A stretch of 64,000 nt of DNA from assembly GCF_001294535.1 (NCBI RefSeq), contig NZ_LGIC01000083.1:62001-126000 (forward strand), written 5' to 3'. Of this stretch, positions 45,413 through 53,681 are shown piece by piece (position 1 is the stretch's first letter; every line of letters starts with the position of its first letter). The stretch is from Cypionkella psychrotolerans. Lineage in GTDB: Bacteria > Pseudomonadota > Alphaproteobacteria > Rhodobacterales > Rhodobacteraceae. Under the pieces are notes generated by a model, which was not told the origin of the DNA, searched no databases, and worked only from the letters and a program-made list of their open reading frames with translations. The translations under genes were made by a program, and so were the position numbers.

Positions 45413-46132
45413 ATGCAAATCGAAATTGATCAGATTTCCAAAGAGTTCGGCGCGACGGCAGCCCTGCACCCCGTCTCGCTGTCGATCCCCTCGGGCGCTT
45501 TGGTGGCGCTGCTCGGCCCCTCGGGGTCCGGCAAAACCACCCTGCTGCGCATCCTCGGCGGCCTCGAATTCCCGACCGCAGGCCGGGTTCTGTTCGACGC
45601 CTCGGACGCCACCAACCTCACAGTGCAAGACCGCCGCGCAGGCTTTGTGTTCCAATCCTACGCTTTGTTCCGCCACATGACAGTATTCGAGAACATCGCC
45701 TACGGCTTGCGTGCCCGCCCCCGCGCCGGGCGACCCGCCAAGGCCGAAATCGCCCGCCGCGTCACCAAACTGCTGGAGCTGATCCAACTGCCCGACATCG
45801 GCGCACGCTATCCCAGCCAGCTTTCCGGCGGTCAATGCCAACGCGTCGCCCTCGCCCGCGCGCTTGCCATCGAGCCCCGGATGCTGCTGCTCGACGAGCC
45901 CTTCGGCGCATTAGACGCCCGCGTGCGCAAAGAACTCCGCGCGGGCCTGCGCGAGATTCACGACACCACCGGGTTGACCACAATCTTCGTCACCCATGAC
46001 CAAGACGAAGCAATGGAACTCGCCGATCTGGTCGTCGTGATGTCGATGGGCCGGATTGAACAAATAGGCCGCCCGCAAGACATCCGCGCCCGCCCCGCCA
46101 CGGCTTTCGTGAAAGAATTTCTGGCAGTCTGA
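45413..46132 (+). CDS. cysA: Sulfate ABC transporter ATP-binding protein CysA, short form
   Basis: This 239-residue ATPase powers the CysTW channel. Walker A is GPSGSGKTT, the Q-loop lies in FVFQSYALF, the signature is [15 protein letters not shown], and Walker B is [12 protein letters not shown] with the switch histidine in [11 protein letters not shown]. The protein ends soon after the H-loop and lacks the C-terminal TOBE regulatory domain found in CysA proteins of about 350 residues. It converges with the diguanylate cyclase gene (12 nt between the stops), and no obvious terminator hairpin is visible. Confidence 0.95.
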   Translation: MQIEIDQISKEFGATAALHPVSLSIPSGALVALLGPSGSGKTTLLRILGGLEFPTAGRVLFDASDATNLTVQDRRAGFVFQSYALFRHMTVFENIAYGLRARPRAGRPAKAEIARRVTKLLELIQLPDIGARYPSQLSGGQCQRVALARALAIEPRMLLLDEPFGALDARVRKELRAGLREIHDTTGLTTIFVTHDQDEAMELADLVVVMSMGRIEQIGRPQDIRARPATAFVKEFLAV

Positions 46133-46144
46133 CCGCCAGAAGCC

Positions 46145-47137
46145 TCAAGCCGACAGTAAATCATCCCCTGTCGGCTGATAAAACTGCGCCTGCGCCCGCC
46201 CTGCCCGCTTTGAGGCATAAAGCGCCGCATCGGCATCGCTCAGCATCCGCTCGGCCTCGGGCGGATCATATAGTGTCGAAATCGTCAACCCAATCGAGGC
46301 CGAAATCCGGCATGGAGATCCTTCAAAATCAATCGGTTGCGTCAAGCGTTCAATGATCCGCCGCGCAATCTGCTTCAAGCGCACCGAGTCCGACAGCCCC
46401 GGCAGCAGCACGACAAATTCATCGCCGCCCACCCGTGCCACCATGTCCGACGCCCGTGTTTCCACCACCAGCGCTTTCGCCACCTCGCGCAGCACCTCAT
46501 CCCCCGCTGCATGTCCCAGGCTGTCGTTGACCTGTTTGAAGTAATCCAGATCAATATGCATCAAGCCAAACGCCACGCCCTGCCCGATCAGCGCGGGCAG
46601 CGACACTTCCAGCGCCCGCCGGTTGCGCAAGCCCGTCAGCGTGTCGGTCAGCGCCTGTTCCTCCGCCGTCGCCTTCGCGCCCAAAAGGCTCAGGTTCAGC
46701 CGCCGCAACTCGGTCATCACCGCCTGCTTGACCTCGACCAGATACAGCATTTCCACCGCCATATCGGTCGCGGCAAAATCCGCATCGGTCAGCGCATGTT
46801 GCCGCACCGCCTCAATCAACCGGATGCCAAACGACAGATTCAGCAGCATCCCGCCATCACTCGTTGGCATCGCCAGCCCACGAAACGTATCGCCCTTGCC
46901 GCGCAGATCGACATGCAACCGCACCCCGGCCCGCGCCCGCAGATCCTCCATCGAGGTGATCCCGGCAGGTCGGCGCACCGAAAACACTTTCAGAAACCCC
47001 ACCCCCAACGGCAGCGGCCCCTCAATCAGCTTGACCAAGGTCGGCCCTATCGAGTTGATTTTGCCCGCCGCGTTCAGCCCAACATGCATCAGCATCATTC
47101 GCGACAGCGCCGCCTTGTTTAACGCAACCCCCGGCAT
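46145..47137 (-). CDS. HNOBA-GGDEF diguanylate cyclase, partner of the H-NOX-like protein
   Basis: This ~330-residue protein starts at ATG 47137, with GGAGG 8 nt before. The N-terminal ~110 residues (MLMHVGLNAAGKINSIGPTL, FLKVFSVRRP, LLNLSFGIRLIEAV) fit the H-NOX-associated (HNOBA) PAS-like domain. A coiled-coil linker follows (AVEMLYLVEVKQAVMTELRR), then a GGDEF domain with TDTLTGLRNRRALE and VARVGGDEFVVLLPG. The product-inhibition I-site RASD lies five residues before GGDEF. It should make cyclic di-GMP in the cytoplasm. It starts immediately after the H-NOX-like gene, so the two are co-expressed and probably interact. Confidence 0.9.
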   Translation of the reverse strand: MPGVALNKAALSRMMLMHVGLNAAGKINSIGPTLVKLIEGPLPLGVGFLKVFSVRRPAGITSMEDLRARAGVRLHVDLRGKGDTFRGLAMPTSDGGMLLNLSFGIRLIEAVRQHALTDADFAATDMAVEMLYLVEVKQAVMTELRRLNLSLLGAKATAEEQALTDTLTGLRNRRALEVSLPALIGQGVAFGLMHIDLDYFKQVNDSLGHAAGDEVLREVAKALVVETRASDMVARVGGDEFVVLLPGLSDSVRLKQIARRIIERLTQPIDFEGSPCRISASIGLTISTLYDPPEAERMLSDADAALYASKRAGRAQAQFYQPTGDDLLSA

Positions 47138-47140
47138 CAC

Positions 47141-47728
47141 CTAAGCCTCCGGCATGGCGAGTTCAAACCGCCGCCCCTCGGCAAAAGCATGGTCAAGCAG
47201 ATGCACCGCCACCACCTCACGCCCCGCCTCAACGCCCACATGATCCAACACCACCAGCGCGCCATAATCATCCGCCATCGCCCGCAAAAGCCCCACCGTC
47301 ACATGCCCCACGCCCTCAATCAGCCGCGAGACATGCAGCAAAAACCGCCCCTCGCCCTGATCCATCAGGGTGAATTCCGGCACCTCCAGGTCGGGCAGAC
47401 CCAAGCGGCCGTGTTCCGGCAAATCTTCCATCGAGTGCAGGAAATCCTGAAAACTCACCCCGCCAAAGCGCAACAGCCGGCGCAGCGCCTCAAGATTGGG
47501 ATGCGACACCAGATAAGTGCCCAAATCCTCTAACACCGTCTCACGGGGCCGCTGCAAATGTCGGGCGGCGGCGTCAATCACGCTTTCGGTCAGCGCCGTG
47601 TCATAGATCAGCAGCGGTTCAAAATTGTCAAAGCCGAGCCCCGCCATGCGCGCAATCGCAGACCAGCTGGCCGCCCCATAGGTGTCGCGCAGAAAACACT
47701 GGATCGAGCGGTTGATCAGGCCGTGCAT
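47141..47728 (-). CDS. H-NOX-like (haem-NO-binding fold) sensor protein
   Basis: This 195-residue protein starts at ATG 47728; in-frame upstream sequence is unconserved. The N-terminus MHGLINRSIQCFLRDTYG and following helices match the H-NOX fold. In canonical H-NOX proteins the proximal haem histidine follows a pattern like FLMMMDEVH. Here the aligned stretch FLHSMEDLPEHGRL has proline 104 at that place, with histidine 106 two residues later. The YxSxR haem-propionate motif is replaced by HVSRL (132-136). Haem binding is therefore doubtful, or uses another ligand. It is coupled to the HNOBA-GGDEF gene, as for many bacterial H-NOX sensors. Confidence 0.85.
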   Translation of the reverse strand: MHGLINRSIQCFLRDTYGAASWSAIARMAGLGFDNFEPLLIYDTALTESVIDAAARHLQRPRETVLEDLGTYLVSHPNLEALRRLLRFGGVSFQDFLHSMEDLPEHGRLGLPDLEVPEFTLMDQGEGRFLLHVSRLIEGVGHVTVGLLRAMADDYGALVVLDHVGVEAGREVVAVHLLDHAFAEGRRFELAMPEA

Positions 47729-47842
47729 CGGGATACTCGCAAATGATTCTCCCCGACTGTAAGCGCAGGGCATTAATAATTGCCAAATGCCCGAAGGCTT
47801 GCGCCGAGCTTCCCCGATTTGCCACCCCGGCACAAGCACACG

Positions 47843-47883
47843 CCAAAAACGCAAAACGGCCCGCGCGGAAATCCGCACAGGCC
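47843..47883 (-). terminator. Intrinsic terminator of the MttB-family gene
   Basis: On the minus strand, GGCCTGTGCGGA pairs with TCCGCGCGGGCC (12 positions, two G-U), followed by GTTTTGCGTTTTTGG. It lies 23 nt after the stop at 47906 and separates this gene from the H-NOX-like gene. Confidence 0.8.
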
Positions 47884-47905
47884 CATCCTAACCCCTTACC
47901 AGCAA

Positions 47906-49465
47906 TCAGAAATCGGTCGGTGCGCCACCCTCTTGCTTGCGCTTGGCCACAAACTGCCGCAGCGCTTCCTGATCATTGCCGTTCATCTCGGGTGCTTCAA
48001 ATTCCGCGATGATCTGTTTGTAGATCCGATGCGCGCGCTCCACCGTCCAGATCGAACCATCCTGCTGCCACGCTTCATAATTCCGCCAATCCGACACGAT
48101 CGGCGCATAAAACGCCGTGGCGTAGCGGTCTTGCGTGTGCTGGCAACCAAAGTAATGCCCGCCGGGGCCAACCGCCTTGATCGCGTCAAACGCCAGATCA
48201 TCCGGCGTCACCGCCACCACCGCATCCTCAAAATAGCGCTGGATCATCTGCAACACTTCACAGTCCATGATGAACTTCTCGGGACTTGCGATCAGCCCGC
48301 CCTCCAACCAACCCGCCGCGTGATAGACCATGTTGGTGCGGCTTTGCACCGCCGCCCACAGGCTGTTGGAGGTTTCCCACATCGCCTGCCCATCCGGCAC
48401 GTTGGCCGCACAGGTGCCAGACGAGCGCAGCGGAAGCCCATAAAACCGCACCAACTGCCCGGTCATCTGCGTCGCGCGCATATATTCCGGCGTACCAAAC
48501 GCCGGCGCCCCCGATTTCATATCGACGTTCGAGGTGAACGTCCCCAACGCCACCGGGCAGCCCGGATTGATATATTGCAGCAAGGCCACCCCGGCCAAAC
48601 CTTCCGCCAAAGACAGCGACACCGCCCCCGACATGGTGACAGGTGCCATCGCCCCCGCCAAGGTAAACGGCGTGATCACAACGGGTTGCCCGCGTTTGGC
48701 CAACCGCATCGCGCCATCCAGCATCGGATAATCATGCTGCAACGGCGAGACCGAGTTGATGTTGGTATACATCCGCGGCTTGGCGTCGAATTCGTCGTGC
48801 GAAAGACCGCCCGCGATGCGGACCATCTCCATCACATCCTCAACCCGCTCGGCTCCCAGCGAATAAGCGTGCACCACCTTATCGGTCAGCGTCAGCTTTT
48901 CATACAAACAGTCCAGATGCCGCACCGAGGCATGAATATCCACCGGCTCCACCGGATAGCCGCCCGCGACATGGATGCAGTTGAAATACTGCGTCAGTTT
49001 CATGAATTCCTTGAACGTCTCAAAGTCGCCAGTCCGCTTGCCACGCTCCAGATCCCAGGCATTGGGCGGAGAAGACACATTCACAAACAGCATATGCTTG
49101 CCGCCCATGATCAGCTCACGCTCCGGATTACGCGGCGTGATGGTGAAGCTTTCCGGCGCATGCGAAAGCATCTCCATGACGAAATCTTCGTCCATCTTGA
49201 CGTTGGTGCCATTCACCACGCAGCCAGCCTGCTTGAGATAAGCCACCGCTTCCGGGTTCAGAAACTCGATGCCGATTTCCTTCAAAATCCGCATCGTCGC
49301 TTTATGCACCGCCTGCACACCATCGGCGTCCAACGGCTCAATCGGGCGATCATTATTCACCGGAATCCGCCACGGCATCTGGTCAATCACCGCCGAGCCC
49401 GCCCGGCTTTTGTTGCCCGCCCGACCCCCGGCACGAATGCGTTTGCGGCTTGCGTCATCGCTCAT
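47906..49465 (-). CDS. Trimethylamine methyltransferase (MttB) family protein, non-pyrrolysine
   Basis: This 519-residue COG5598/MttB-type protein lacks an in-frame amber codon, so it belongs to the non-pyrrolysine branch. Characterised members of that branch demethylate quaternary amines such as glycine betaine, proline betaine or carnitine and pass the methyl group to a corrinoid protein. Family blocks include INSVSPLQHDYPMLDGAMR, VITPFTLAGAMAPVT and GSGT-like SSGTCAANVPDGQAMWE. The ATG at 49465 has GGAGACGCC upstream. No corrinoid protein or MtbA-type gene is adjacent, so the methyl acceptor is unknown. cobS-cobT and sarcosine oxidase elsewhere in the window are consistent with methylamine catabolism. 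Confidence 0.9.
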   Translation of the reverse strand: MSDDASRKRIRAGGRAGNKSRAGSAVIDQMPWRIPVNNDRPIEPLDADGVQAVHKATMRILKEIGIEFLNPEAVAYLKQAGCVVNGTNVKMDEDFVMEMLSHAPESFTITPRNPERELIMGGKHMLFVNVSSPPNAWDLERGKRTGDFETFKEFMKLTQYFNCIHVAGGYPVEPVDIHASVRHLDCLYEKLTLTDKVVHAYSLGAERVEDVMEMVRIAGGLSHDEFDAKPRMYTNINSVSPLQHDYPMLDGAMRLAKRGQPVVITPFTLAGAMAPVTMSGAVSLSLAEGLAGVALLQYINPGCPVALGTFTSNVDMKSGAPAFGTPEYMRATQMTGQLVRFYGLPLRSSGTCAANVPDGQAMWETSNSLWAAVQSRTNMVYHAAGWLEGGLIASPEKFIMDCEVLQMIQRYFEDAVVAVTPDDLAFDAIKAVGPGGHYFGCQHTQDRYATAFYAPIVSDWRNYEAWQQDGSIWTVERAHRIYKQIIAEFEAPEMNGNDQEALRQFVAKRKQEGGAPTDF

Positions 49466-49587
49466 CTGGCGTCTCCATTCCTGCAACCACAACCGTGGCC
49501 GCTGCTGGTGCCTAAGATGAACGAAACGCAGTGCCTTAGCGCACCACGTTCCCGACGTAAATGTGTCGTTTTTATCCGGCGCCTCGG

Positions 49588-50274
49588 TTAGACCGCCGCC
49601 AAAGCGTCAATCCAAGCCGCCAATTCGCTGATATCGGTCAAAACCACGTCGGCATGGGCCTCCAGATCGGCGCGCAGAGCTATCCCGGTCAACACGGCAA
49701 CTGCATGCATCCCCGCCGCACGGCCCGCATCCAGATCATGCAAACTATCGCCCACCATGGCAACCCGCCCCGGCGTCAAACCGCATTGATCGACAAACGC
49801 CAGCAACTGCCCCGGCGCGGGCTTGCCGCCAAAGCCGGAATCACATCCCACCACGAAATCGAACAACTCCAACACCCCGGCCCCGGCCAAATGCCGCCGC
49901 GCAGGCAGCTCGGTGTCATTGGTCGCCAAACCCAGCTTCAGCCCGCGCGCCCGCAATGCCCCCAACACGGCAGGCAAATCCACCGCAGGCACCATCGGCG
50001 CATCGGCGGAAAGCTGGTTCATCCGCTCCAACAACTCCTCCAACCCCAGCCCCGGCAAATGCGGCAGCAGAATATCGGCGATCTGGGGCGTGGTCATTGC
50101 GATCACCGGGCTGTCGGCGGCAAAATCATTCCGCGCCGCATCATAGCCCAGAACCGAGGCCAACCGCCCATCGGCATCGCCCAACTCGGCCAACAGGTTG
50201 CGAGTCCACGCCCCCCAGCTCAGGCGGAAATCAAACAACGTGCCGTCCTTGTCGAAAATCAGCGCCTCAATCAT
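49588..50274 (-). CDS. HAD-superfamily phosphatase (phosphoglycolate phosphatase-like)
   Basis: This 228-residue hydrolase has the nucleophile motif IFDKDGTLFDF at residues 5-15, motif II in GLATND, the lysine of motif III in GGKPAPG, and motif IV VAMVGDSLHDLDAG. The cap domain is helical, as in subfamily I, which includes phosphoglycolate phosphatase and beta-phosphoglucomutase. The substrate is not determined. The ATG at 50274 has GGAG upstream. It lies 78 nt downstream of the DUF3572 gene on the same strand. Confidence 0.9.
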   Translation of the reverse strand: MIEALIFDKDGTLFDFRLSWGAWTRNLLAELGDADGRLASVLGYDAARNDFAADSPVIAMTTPQIADILLPHLPGLGLEELLERMNQLSADAPMVPAVDLPAVLGALRARGLKLGLATNDTELPARRHLAGAGVLELFDFVVGCDSGFGGKPAPGQLLAFVDQCGLTPGRVAMVGDSLHDLDAGRAAGMHAVAVLTGIALRADLEAHADVVLTDISELAAWIDALAAV

Positions 50275-50352
50275 GCTCGTCTCCATTAGGTCAGCCCGCT
50301 GAGCGGGTCCGCTTTTGGCCCGCACCCTGCCGCGCCCAAACCGAAAACGCAA

Positions 50353-50634
50353 TCAGGTCCAGTTTGGCAATTCGCCCCCCGGCAAGCCCGCCCGCGCCTG
50401 CATCACCGCCGTATAGGGCAGGCCTGCGGCATCGCAGAATCCGATCACCCGCGAATCATCCTCCATCAGAAAATCCAATACCGCGCCCAAAAACACCGGA
50501 TCACCCGCAAGGGCGGCCAATTCCCCCTGCCCGGCGCCCGTCGCGTTAAGGAAGACCCCCACCAGATCATCCTGCGCCAAAAGCCAAGCAAACGCCTGCA
50601 AAGCCAGAGTTTCAGCAGATTCCCGCCTATTCAT
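50353..50634 (-). CDS. DUF3572 family protein
   Basis: This 93-residue cytoplasmic protein starts with MNRRESAETLALQAFAWLL and contains FLMEDDSRVIGFCDAAGLPY, matching the alphaproteobacterial DUF3572 family of small helical proteins with no known function. The ATG at 50634 is the natural start; an in-frame extension to 50748 is unlikely. It is divergent from the PleD-like gene with 134 nt between starts, so they share a promoter region. A shared role in cyclic di-GMP signalling is possible but unproven. Confidence 0.85.
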   Translation of the reverse strand: MNRRESAETLALQAFAWLLAQDDLVGVFLNATGAGQGELAALAGDPVFLGAVLDFLMEDDSRVIGFCDAAGLPYTAVMQARAGLPGGELPNWT

Positions 50635-50768
50635 GCCGCATTTCCTAGGTTTTGCACAGGTCACGCGACAATTGCGCATCTGAGATATTGGTTTTGGAAA
50701 GGATTTCTTAACCCTTTCGGCGGCACACTGGAAACACAAGCTTAACACTTAACTCAGGCGTTTCGACA

Positions 50769-52160
50769 ATGGTCGGCAAGATACTCATTGTGGACGATGT
50801 TGCGACAAATCGCATCGTCATGAAGGTCAGGCTGACGGCTGCTGGCTACACACCGCTTTTGGCGGCCGATGGCGCGGCCGGTCTGAAACTTGCGTTGACC
50901 GAAGCGCCCGATCTGATTCTGCTTGAACTCTCCCTGCCAGATATGCCGGGGCTGCACTTGCTGGAACGATTGCGCGCGGAACCCGCGTTGCGGCATGTGC
51001 CAATCGTGATCTGCTCACCGCTTCTGGATGCAACAGCCCGCTGCGCCGCCTTCCGCGCCGGGGCCGACGATTTCCTGCAAAAACCGCTGGATGATCAAAG
51101 CCTGTTGGCGCGTATCCGCAGCTTCATGCGCGCCCGCGATGAGGTGGAAGGTTTCGCACCGCATCACGACGGCATTGCCATGCTGGGTCTGGCCGAAGCC
51201 CCGGCGACGTTTTACCAACCCGGCGTGATCGCCCTGATCACCCAACGCAGCGAAGTGGCGCTGAAACTGCGCCGCGATGTGGCCCCGCATCTAACCGACC
51301 GCGTGCTTGCCATGACGGCAGAAGAGGCGATGACCGAAGGCATGCATCATGGTGCCACGCCCGACGTTTTCCTGATCGAATCCGATTTCAACGGTCCGGG
51401 CTCTGGTCTGCGGTTGATGTCAGAACTGCGCTCGCGCACCCACAGCCGCCATGCCGCGTTTTGCGTGCAATCCGGCCTCGGCTCGGCCATCGCGGCGGCG
51501 GTGGCGTTTGATCTTGGGGCGCATGATCTGGTGGCAGATGGCATCCCCGCCGAAGAACTCGCGCTGCGTCTGGCCCGGCTGCTGGTGCGAAAACGTGAGG
51601 CCGATGCGATGCGGGCCTCGGTGCAAGACGGATTGCGCTTGGCGATGATCGACAGCCTGACGGGTTTGCACAACCGCCGTTACGGCATGGCGCAACTCGC
51701 CGCCATCGCCGATATTTCCCGCCGCTCGGGGCAGGAATTTGCCGTGATGGTGGTCGATCTGGATCGCTTCAAATCGGTGAACGACCGCTGGGGCCATGCC
51801 GCAGGCGACGCGGTGCTGATCGAGGTGGCCGACAGGCTGAACCGCAATCTGCGGGCGGGCGATCTGCTTGCCCGCATCGGTGGCGAAGAATTCCTGATCG
51901 CTCTGCCCGAAACCTCGCTTACTGAGGCCCGCAGCATTGCCGAACGCCTGTGCCGCACCGTTGAGCAATCCTCGGTGCGGATCGGCGATTTTTCCAGCCT
52001 GCACGTCACCGTATCCATCGGCCTTGCCACCTCGGCCGATACCACGACACCCTGCATCAAAGACACCCTGTCCGAACTGATCGACCGCGCCGACCGCGCC
52101 TTGCTTTACGCCAAATCGGCGGGCCGCAACCAAGTCACTATCAGCCGCACCGCCGCCTAA
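50769..52160 (+). CDS. pleD: PleD-like diguanylate cyclase response regulator with Glu at the phosphoacceptor site
   Basis: This 463-residue protein has the PleD layout: REC1 (residues 4-120), a degenerate REC2 adaptor (about 150-275) and GGDEF (about 300-460). REC1 has the acidic pair VDD (8-10) and the lysine in FLQKPLD. The residue at position 53, phosphorylated Asp53 in Caulobacter PleD, is glutamate (LILLELSLPDMPG), so normal phosphorylation is not expected. The GGDEF domain has the variant GGEEF and an I-site RAGD five residues upstream, so it should be catalytic and product-inhibited. It is divergent from the DUF3572 gene. The symbol is used by domain analogy. Confidence 0.88.
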   Translation: MVGKILIVDDVATNRIVMKVRLTAAGYTPLLAADGAAGLKLALTEAPDLILLELSLPDMPGLHLLERLRAEPALRHVPIVICSPLLDATARCAAFRAGADDFLQKPLDDQSLLARIRSFMRARDEVEGFAPHHDGIAMLGLAEAPATFYQPGVIALITQRSEVALKLRRDVAPHLTDRVLAMTAEEAMTEGMHHGATPDVFLIESDFNGPGSGLRLMSELRSRTHSRHAAFCVQSGLGSAIAAAVAFDLGAHDLVADGIPAEELALRLARLLVRKREADAMRASVQDGLRLAMIDSLTGLHNRRYGMAQLAAIADISRRSGQEFAVMVVDLDRFKSVNDRWGHAAGDAVLIEVADRLNRNLRAGDLLARIGGEEFLIALPETSLTEARSIAERLCRTVEQSSVRIGDFSSLHVTVSIGLATSADTTTPCIKDTLSELIDRADRALLYAKSAGRNQVTISRTAA

Positions 52161-52220
52161 CACGGTCCTGCAAAAGGCCGAGGCGTCGCCCCCCGGCCCC
52201 AACGTAACATTCAGAAATCC

Positions 52221-52739
52221 CTAAGGCTTCGGCGGCAGCCCCTCATCGCCAAACTTATCCAGCCCGTCCTTGCCGCCGTGCTGCAAGCGCTTCTCCAGCC
52301 GATCCGCAAACGCCTGCCGCGCCTCGGGCGTCATCGCCACCAGCAAATCGCGCATAAGGCCCTGCCCCACCTCAAACCGCCCCGCCATCCGCACCCTTTG
52401 CGCCTCCAGCACCGCTGTAAGTTGGCCCGGATCAAACGGATCAGCCCGCAACACCCCCAGCAAAACCTGCGCATCCCGGCCTGCCTCTTGCCGCGCCTGC
52501 CGCATCTCGGGCATCCGCGCCAGCAACGCGCGCCGCAACGCCTTGCGATCGTCCCGGCTCAACGCCTCGGAAAACGGACCAAAGCCAATCTCGCGCACCC
52601 CACGCGGCCCGCCCTCCTCGTGATCTTTCAGAAACGAGCCCGCAAACAGCCCCGCCACGGCCAGGTTCAGCGCCACCGAGACCGCCAGCGCGATCCGCAA
52701 CCCCTTGCCCGGCGCTTTCACCACAGCCGCTCCGCTCAT
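52221..52739 (-). CDS. Periplasmic heavy-metal-sensor/Spy-like membrane-anchored protein
   Basis: This 172-residue protein (ATG 52739; a GTG one codon earlier is possible) has an N-terminal membrane anchor, LRIALAVSVALNLAVAGLFA. It is followed by a helical periplasmic domain rich in Arg, Glu and Met, with the repeated RxxxRxALLARMPEMRQARQ-type pattern and MTPEARQAFADRLEKRL. This fits the Spy/CpxP/CnrX-like metal-sensing or chaperone family. It is the last gene of a run after an ECF sigma factor and a putative anti-sigma protein, so it is probably the periplasmic sensor or stress effector of that system. Confidence 0.8.
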   Translation of the reverse strand: MSGAAVVKAPGKGLRIALAVSVALNLAVAGLFAGSFLKDHEEGGPRGVREIGFGPFSEALSRDDRKALRRALLARMPEMRQARQEAGRDAQVLLGVLRADPFDPGQLTAVLEAQRVRMAGRFEVGQGLMRDLLVAMTPEARQAFADRLEKRLQHGGKDGLDKFGDEGLPPKP

Positions 52740-52742
52740 CAC

Positions 52743-53078
52743 CTATTCCTCTGCCAAAAGCACATCGAGCTGCGGCATCAAATCGACCTGATCGACCGCA
52801 CTCCCCGCCCACATCTCCGCAACCGCGCCCATACCCTCGGGCTGCACAAAGCCGAAAAACAACCCCGCCACCGCAGCCGAACCCACACCCACCAGCGATC
52901 CCGCGCCGCCAAACAATGCCGCCAGCCCCGCCAACCAGCCTGCACGCGGCACCACCGCCACCACAGGCCGCACCTGCAATGCCGCCGCATCCGCCATAAC
53001 CCGCGCCATCAGCGCATCCGAGGGCGGAACCAAAGCCCGCGATGCCCCGGCAAACAGATCGTCAAGATCATCCATCAT
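52743..53078 (-). CDS. Putative membrane anti-sigma factor-like protein
   Basis: This 111-residue protein has a hydrophilic N-terminal ~45 residues (DDLDDLFAGASRALVPPSDA). A single transmembrane segment follows (LAALFGGAGSLVGVGSAAVA), and a short periplasmic tail ends in LMPQLDVLLAEE. A GGAGG ribosome site precedes it. It lies 9 nt after the ECF sigma gene and 3 nt before the Spy-like gene. Size, topology and position match small anti-sigma proteins, but there is no zinc-binding HxxxCxxC motif, so this is inference from context. Confidence 0.7.
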   Translation of the reverse strand: MMDDLDDLFAGASRALVPPSDALMARVMADAAALQVRPVVAVVPRAGWLAGLAALFGGAGSLVGVGSAAVAGLFFGFVQPEGMGAVAEMWAGSAVDQVDLMPQLDVLLAEE

Positions 53079-53087
53079 TCCGCCTCC

Positions 53088-53681
53088 TCACACCCCGCCA
53101 TCTTCGTACCCCAAAGCCGCCCGCTGCCCGGACAACAGCGCAGCCAAAGCCCGCTTGCCCCGCGCCGTCAGACTTTCCACCGCTTCCACGCCAATCTGCA
53201 AAATCTCGGCAATCTCGGGGTTGCTGAAGCCCTCAATATGCCGCAACACCACCGCTTCCCGCTGCCGCTCGGGCAAGGCCGCCAAAGCCAGATCCAGCGC
53301 CGCCATCCGATCCGCCTCGATCATCCCCGCCACAACAGACGCCGCCCCATCCGCAGGTTCCGCCACATCATCCAGCGCCTCGGCCCGCCGCCGCCTACGC
53401 GCCCGCAGACGATCCGTGCAGAGATTGGCCACCACCCGGTAAATCCAGGTTGAGACCTTCGCCTCACCCTGCCGCCACTCCGGCGCCACCTTCCACAGCC
53501 GCAGCATCGCCTCTTGCGCCACATCCTCGGCCTCAATGCGATCCGCCAGCATCCGCCCGGCATAGCCCAAAACCCGTGGCAACAGCCGCCCAGCCAGCAG
53601 CCGTGCGGCATCGGGGTCGCCATGGGCATAGAGCACCACCAGCGCCTCATCGGCCAAGTCTGCAAGGGTATCGCGCGGCAT
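53088..53681 (-). CDS. ECF-type RNA polymerase sigma factor
   Basis: This 197-residue extracytoplasmic-function sigma factor has region 2 (RMLADRIEAEDVAQEAMLRL and STWIYRVVANLCTDRLRARR) and region 4 (LALAALPERQREAVVLRHIE and FSNPEIAEILQIGVEAVESL), with a basic stretch RARRRRR between. It should redirect RNA polymerase to a small regulon. I prefer ATG 53681, which has AGGA five nt upstream, over 53687. It is encoded between an EF-hand protein gene upstream and the putative anti-sigma gene downstream, all on the minus strand. Confidence 0.93.
   Translation of the reverse strand: MPRDTLADLADEALVVLYAHGDPDAARLLAGRLLPRVLGYAGRMLADRIEAEDVAQEAMLRLWKVAPEWRQGEAKVSTWIYRVVANLCTDRLRARRRRRAEALDDVAEPADGAASVVAGMIEADRMAALDLALAALPERQREAVVLRHIEGFSNPEIAEILQIGVEAVESLTARGKRALAALLSGQRAALGYEDGGV

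Noticed and set aside
47780-49591. Plus-strand open frame of about 600 codons opposite the MttB-family gene
   Set aside because: It has Arg/His/Pro-rich composition, runs through a terminator hairpin, and is fully antisense to a recognised enzyme.
52278-53453. Plus-strand 391-codon frame opposite the Spy-like, anti-sigma-like and sigma genes
   Set aside because: It is antisense to three coupled genes with recognisable features, and its product is Arg/His/Pro-rich low complexity.
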